Origin: Rickettsiaceae bacterium
GTDB taxonomy: Bacteria > Pseudomonadota > Alphaproteobacteria > Rickettsiales > Rickettsiaceae
Direction of reading: 5' to 3'
Length of the DNA: 7,917 bases
NCBI GenBank assembly: GCA_017995275.1
Contig: JAGOJE010000039.1
Location: 1 to 7,917 of the forward strand
Part shown: positions 5,505-7,917 of the stretch, in pieces
Layout: each line of letters starts with the position of its first letter
Numbering within the stretch: position 1 is the first letter of the stretch
Notes under the pieces: generated by a model
What the model was told of the DNA's origin: nothing
The model's database searches: none
The model's input: only the letters and a program-made list of their open reading frames with translations
Position numbers and translations under genes: made by a program

Positions 5505-6086
5505 ATGGTAAGCAAATCAATTGAAGAAATATTTTTAAATGAGAGAACATGTTATAATTTTGCAGATGTACCAGTTTCTGATGATTTGCTAAAGGAAATA
5601 TATGATATAATGAAAATGGGGCCAACTTCTGCTAATGGATGCCCGCTTAGAATAGCTTTTGTAAAAACTCCTGAGTCAAAAGAGAAGCTTATATCTTGTG
5701 CTATGGAAGGGAATGTTGCTAATATAAAAGCAGCGCCTGTAACAGCAATATTTGCTTATGATATGAAATTTTACGACAAATTACCTGAGCTTTTTCCTCA
5801 TAATCCTGGTATTAAGGGGTATTTTAGCAGCAGTGAGTCTGTGGTTATTGAAAATGCATTGCGTAATTCTAGCCTGCAAGCTGCATATTTTATGATTGTA
5901 GCGCGCGCGAAGGGCCTTTCCTGTTCACCAATGGGAGGTTTTGACTCTGCAAAGTTAAACCAAACTTTCTTTCCAGATGGGAATTACAGAGTCAATTTTA
6001 TATGTAACCTCGGTTATAGAAGCAAGGAAGAGATACATCCACGTCTTCCAAGGCTTAGCTTCGAAGATTGCTGCAGGTTTGTTTAG
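5505..6086 (+). CDS. rutE: RutE/HadB-family nitroreductase (putative malonic semialdehyde reductase)
   Basis: This 193-aa FMN-dependent oxidoreductase is very close in length and layout to E. coli RutE (196 aa). Recognised segments are ERT (13-15) near the flavin site, MGPTSAN (38-44), APVTAI.AYD..FY..LP.LFPH (77-99), RNSS.QAAY (120-128), the SPMGGFD turn (141-147), NLGY (168-171) and RLPRLSFE (180-187). The family reduces malonic semialdehyde to 3-hydroxypropionate in the Rut pyrimidine-degradation pathway, or other carbonyl and nitro substrates, with NAD(P)H in the cytosol. No other rut gene is nearby, so a general reductase role is as likely. The ATG follows the previous stop by 1 nt, with GGAGAG (5495-5500) inside the upstream gene, indicating translational coupling. 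Its TAG overlaps the stop codon of the convergent gene. Confidence 0.9.
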   Translation: MVSKSIEEIFLNERTCYNFADVPVSDDLLKEIYDIMKMGPTSANGCPLRIAFVKTPESKEKLISCAMEGNVANIKAAPVTAIFAYDMKFYDKLPELFPHNPGIKGYFSSSESVVIENALRNSSLQAAYFMIVARAKGLSCSPMGGFDSAKLNQTFFPDGNYRVNFICNLGYRSKEEIHPRLPRLSFEDCCRFV

Positions 6087-7917
6087 ATTGTCATGAAGCC
6101 GTCAATTGCAGTCGGCTCTCCGGCAAGAGTAACAGATCCGTCTGTTTCTTGGTGGTATAACTCGCAAATAAAATAATCATGAGAAACATTTTTAAGATTT
6201 ATGGATGTATGTCCGTTGATTAGTTTTTCTCCTTCTTCGTGGTTTAATAAAAGATCAAATGTGTAAAGGATGTATTTGGACGATTCATCTACTATCGCTT
6301 TTGTTGCGTAGAAAGATTTATCGCTATTGTCAACTTTTAGTCTTAGGTAATTTTCATGTTTTTTTATACCATTTTCTCCAATTGAGCCTCTTCTTATGAA
6401 CGATAGTTTTTGAAGTTTTTCTTCTTGGATTCCATGATCTAGATAATCGATTTTAAAGAAGCAACGAGTTTTGAATCCTGGGTTTGTTTCTATTTCGTAA
6501 ATGCCTTCTTTTAATTTTTCATCTTTTGTGAGATTCATGAACTCCAGGTTTTTTGAATAAGATTCTTCTTTCTTAATGCTAAAAAATTTATGCAATAACT
6601 GAGGCTTGTCTTGCAGCATTAGCTCAGCGTCATTTATGGATATTTTTCTATCAATCAATAAAGATAAATAGTCATTGCTACACTCTGGATATTCGTCGAG
6701 TAAGGTTTTAATTTCTTGCTGCAACTCTTCGCGATTTGATGGCTGGTTTATATATTTCAATAAAAGAATGTCTATTTCACTTCTAAAATTTATTTCTTCT
6801 GATAAATCAAGACCTAATATTTTTTCTTTAAAGTCAATCAATTCATTGATAGTTTGATTGGTTTTAATCTCTAAATTCTCGGGCTCAGTAGATTCTTTTT
6901 CTTCTTCCTTAGAGTCATCTGCTGATATTTTTCTATCATCTTCATAATCATTAGTGGGGGTTTCTGTAGGTTTGGTTTGAGAGCTTTTCTCAAGCTCTAA
7001 CAGCATATGTTGTTCTATTATTTTTACTGTTTCGTTGAATCGCTGCTCGTTAAATTTTTCTGCGTGACAAGGATATGTGTCGAATTTTATAGTTTTCCCT
7101 ACAAAAATAGGGTTAGCCCCGTGAGAAAGAAAAAGATTAACTAATTCTGGTATAAAAAGACCTACGGCATAACAAAATGGAGTTGTGCTTTGCTCGGTTC
7201 TCTTATTAAAGATTTCAAGATTCGGATTTAGTTGATGAGTTTCTAATAGATATTTTATTGCTTCTAGTCCGTTTTCTAAATCATGAGCGCTTATAAGTGA
7301 ATGGGTGGCATGAATTAATCCGTTAGTTGTAATTTCTTTCATGTTTAAATTAAGTCCATTTTTTTCTAGGGCTCTTAATATCTTAGAAGAATTGTTATTG
7401 TGATTGTTATAATTTGATATAAAAATCTCAATTATAGTCTGTTCTATTTTTTTGTTTTTCCCGAACGTATTTTTATTGATTCCTAAAGATGCTAAAATTA
7501 TCTCAGCCTTTTTAATGCTTCCTATAAGATTTTCTCCTTGAATATCACATTGTAACATTACAATCTTTGCAATAGATTTTTCATATTCGTCTTTTCCAAT
7601 GTCCTCAATGAAATTACGTGCTAAAATCTTTGCATTCAAGTATCTATAATAATGTAGTTGCTCTTGATCTAATAATCCTTTTTCTGGATCAAAAAAAGTA
7701 CGTACTAAAGGCTCCATTTCTCTGATTGTATCTAGTGTATTGGGGTTTGGGTTTTGGGATTTCTCATTTTCATATTTGCAAAAAGATTCCATCATAGATC
7801 TTTTATAAATATTAGGAGGACAGTTTGTTGCATTTAAATTAGTAGATTTTCGTGGGTAATTTTCTATTGGAGTTAATATGTTTTTGATGAGAGGGGTTTT
7901 TATAGCTTCAAGTATTT
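6083..7917 (-). CDS. Ankyrin-containing hydrophilic protein, possible host-directed effector (5' partial)
   Basis: The ORF from ATG 7795 gives 570 residues, but the frame has no stop for a further 40 codons to the window edge, and no ribosome binding site precedes 7795; the gene therefore probably begins beyond the window. Numbering from 7795: residues 1-130 are helical and charged with an Asn/His run (128-136). Residues about 137-233 show degenerate ankyrin repeats, for example ILRALEKNGLNLN, AIKYLLETHQLNPN and ELVNLFLSHGANP. Residues 268-312 are an acidic, Ser/Thr/Pro/Glu-rich linker. Residues 312-400 are helical. Residues about 425-570 form a separate, beta-rich domain that I do not recognise. 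There is no signal peptide or membrane helix in the visible part. Ankyrin proteins of intracellular alphaproteobacteria are often type IV-secreted effectors; that role is inferred here. The stop overlaps the convergent nitroreductase stop by 3 nt. Confidence 0.85.
   Translation of the reverse strand, partial: ILEAIKTPLIKNILTPIENYPRKSTNLNATNCPPNIYKRSMMESFCKYENEKSQNPNPNTLDTIREMEPLVRTFFDPEKGLLDQEQLHYYRYLNAKILARNFIEDIGKDEYEKSIAKIVMLQCDIQGENLIGSIKKAEIILASLGINKNTFGKNKKIEQTIIEIFISNYNNHNNNSSKILRALEKNGLNLNMKEITTNGLIHATHSLISAHDLENGLEAIKYLLETHQLNPNLEIFNKRTEQSTTPFCYAVGLFIPELVNLFLSHGANPIFVGKTIKFDTYPCHAEKFNEQRFNETVKIIEQHMLLELEKSSQTKPTETPTNDYEDDRKISADDSKEEEKESTEPENLEIKTNQTINELIDFKEKILGLDLSEEINFRSEIDILLLKYINQPSNREELQQEIKTLLDEYPECSNDYLSLLIDRKISINDAELMLQDKPQLLHKFFSIKKEESYSKNLEFMNLTKDEKLKEGIYEIETNPGFKTRCFFKIDYLDHGIQEEKLQKLSFIRRGSIGENGIKKHENYLRLKVDNSDKSFYATKAIVDESSKYILYTFDLLLNHEEGEKLINGHTSINLKNVSHDYFICELYHQETDGSVTLAGEPTAIDGFMTI

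Noticed and set aside
7394..7410. Simple-sequence Asn/His codon run as a phase-variation tract
   Set aside because: The run is imperfect (mixed AAC, AAT, CAC, CAA-type codons), so slippage is unlikely.

Overview
The window looks like a piece of an AT-rich alphaproteobacterial genome, most likely an intracellular lineage (Rickettsiales- or Holosporales-like). The pointers are an NFU1-type iron-sulfur scaffold, a DUF2125-like envelope protein, a short XRE regulator of a type widespread in alphaproteobacteria, a tRNA-Leu(UAA), and an ankyrin-containing hydrophilic protein of the sort used as host-directed effectors. The placement is inferred from protein families and composition only.

Left part (1-2219): the 3' end of a long, low-lysine, Ser/Thr/Cys-rich protein that is open at the left edge. 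It carries four successive cysteine-framed modules with a conserved Trp, resembling extracellular disulfide domains (closest by eye to the eukaryotic hormone-receptor/HRM pattern). After a hairpin and a -10-like box comes a 177-aa one-TM protein of unknown function (2367-2900).

Middle (2901-3864): a GC-rich island with several hairpins (candidate structured RNA or palindromic repeat), then a minus-strand XRE regulator (3144-3518) and an AT-rich 346-bp divergent intergenic region. That region holds an 8-bp perfect inverted repeat near the regulator start, an 11-bp inverted repeat farther right, and a good sigma-70-type promoter for the tRNA.

Right part (3865-7917): tRNA-Leu(UAA), then nfu, a DUF2125-like gene and a RutE-family nitroreductase, all on the plus strand with gaps of 22, 25 and 1 nt. 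They probably form one transcription unit driven from the tRNA promoter. The nitroreductase stop codon overlaps the stop of a convergent minus-strand gene encoding an ankyrin-containing protein. That frame stays open to the right edge, so the gene is probably 5'-truncated by the window.

The housekeeping block (tRNA, Fe-S scaffold, envelope protein, flavoenzyme) looks ordinary. The more unusual material is the modular Cys-rich secreted protein with its small membrane-protein neighbour, the GC-rich structured island, and the ankyrin protein. No transposase, CRISPR array, rRNA or origin was seen.
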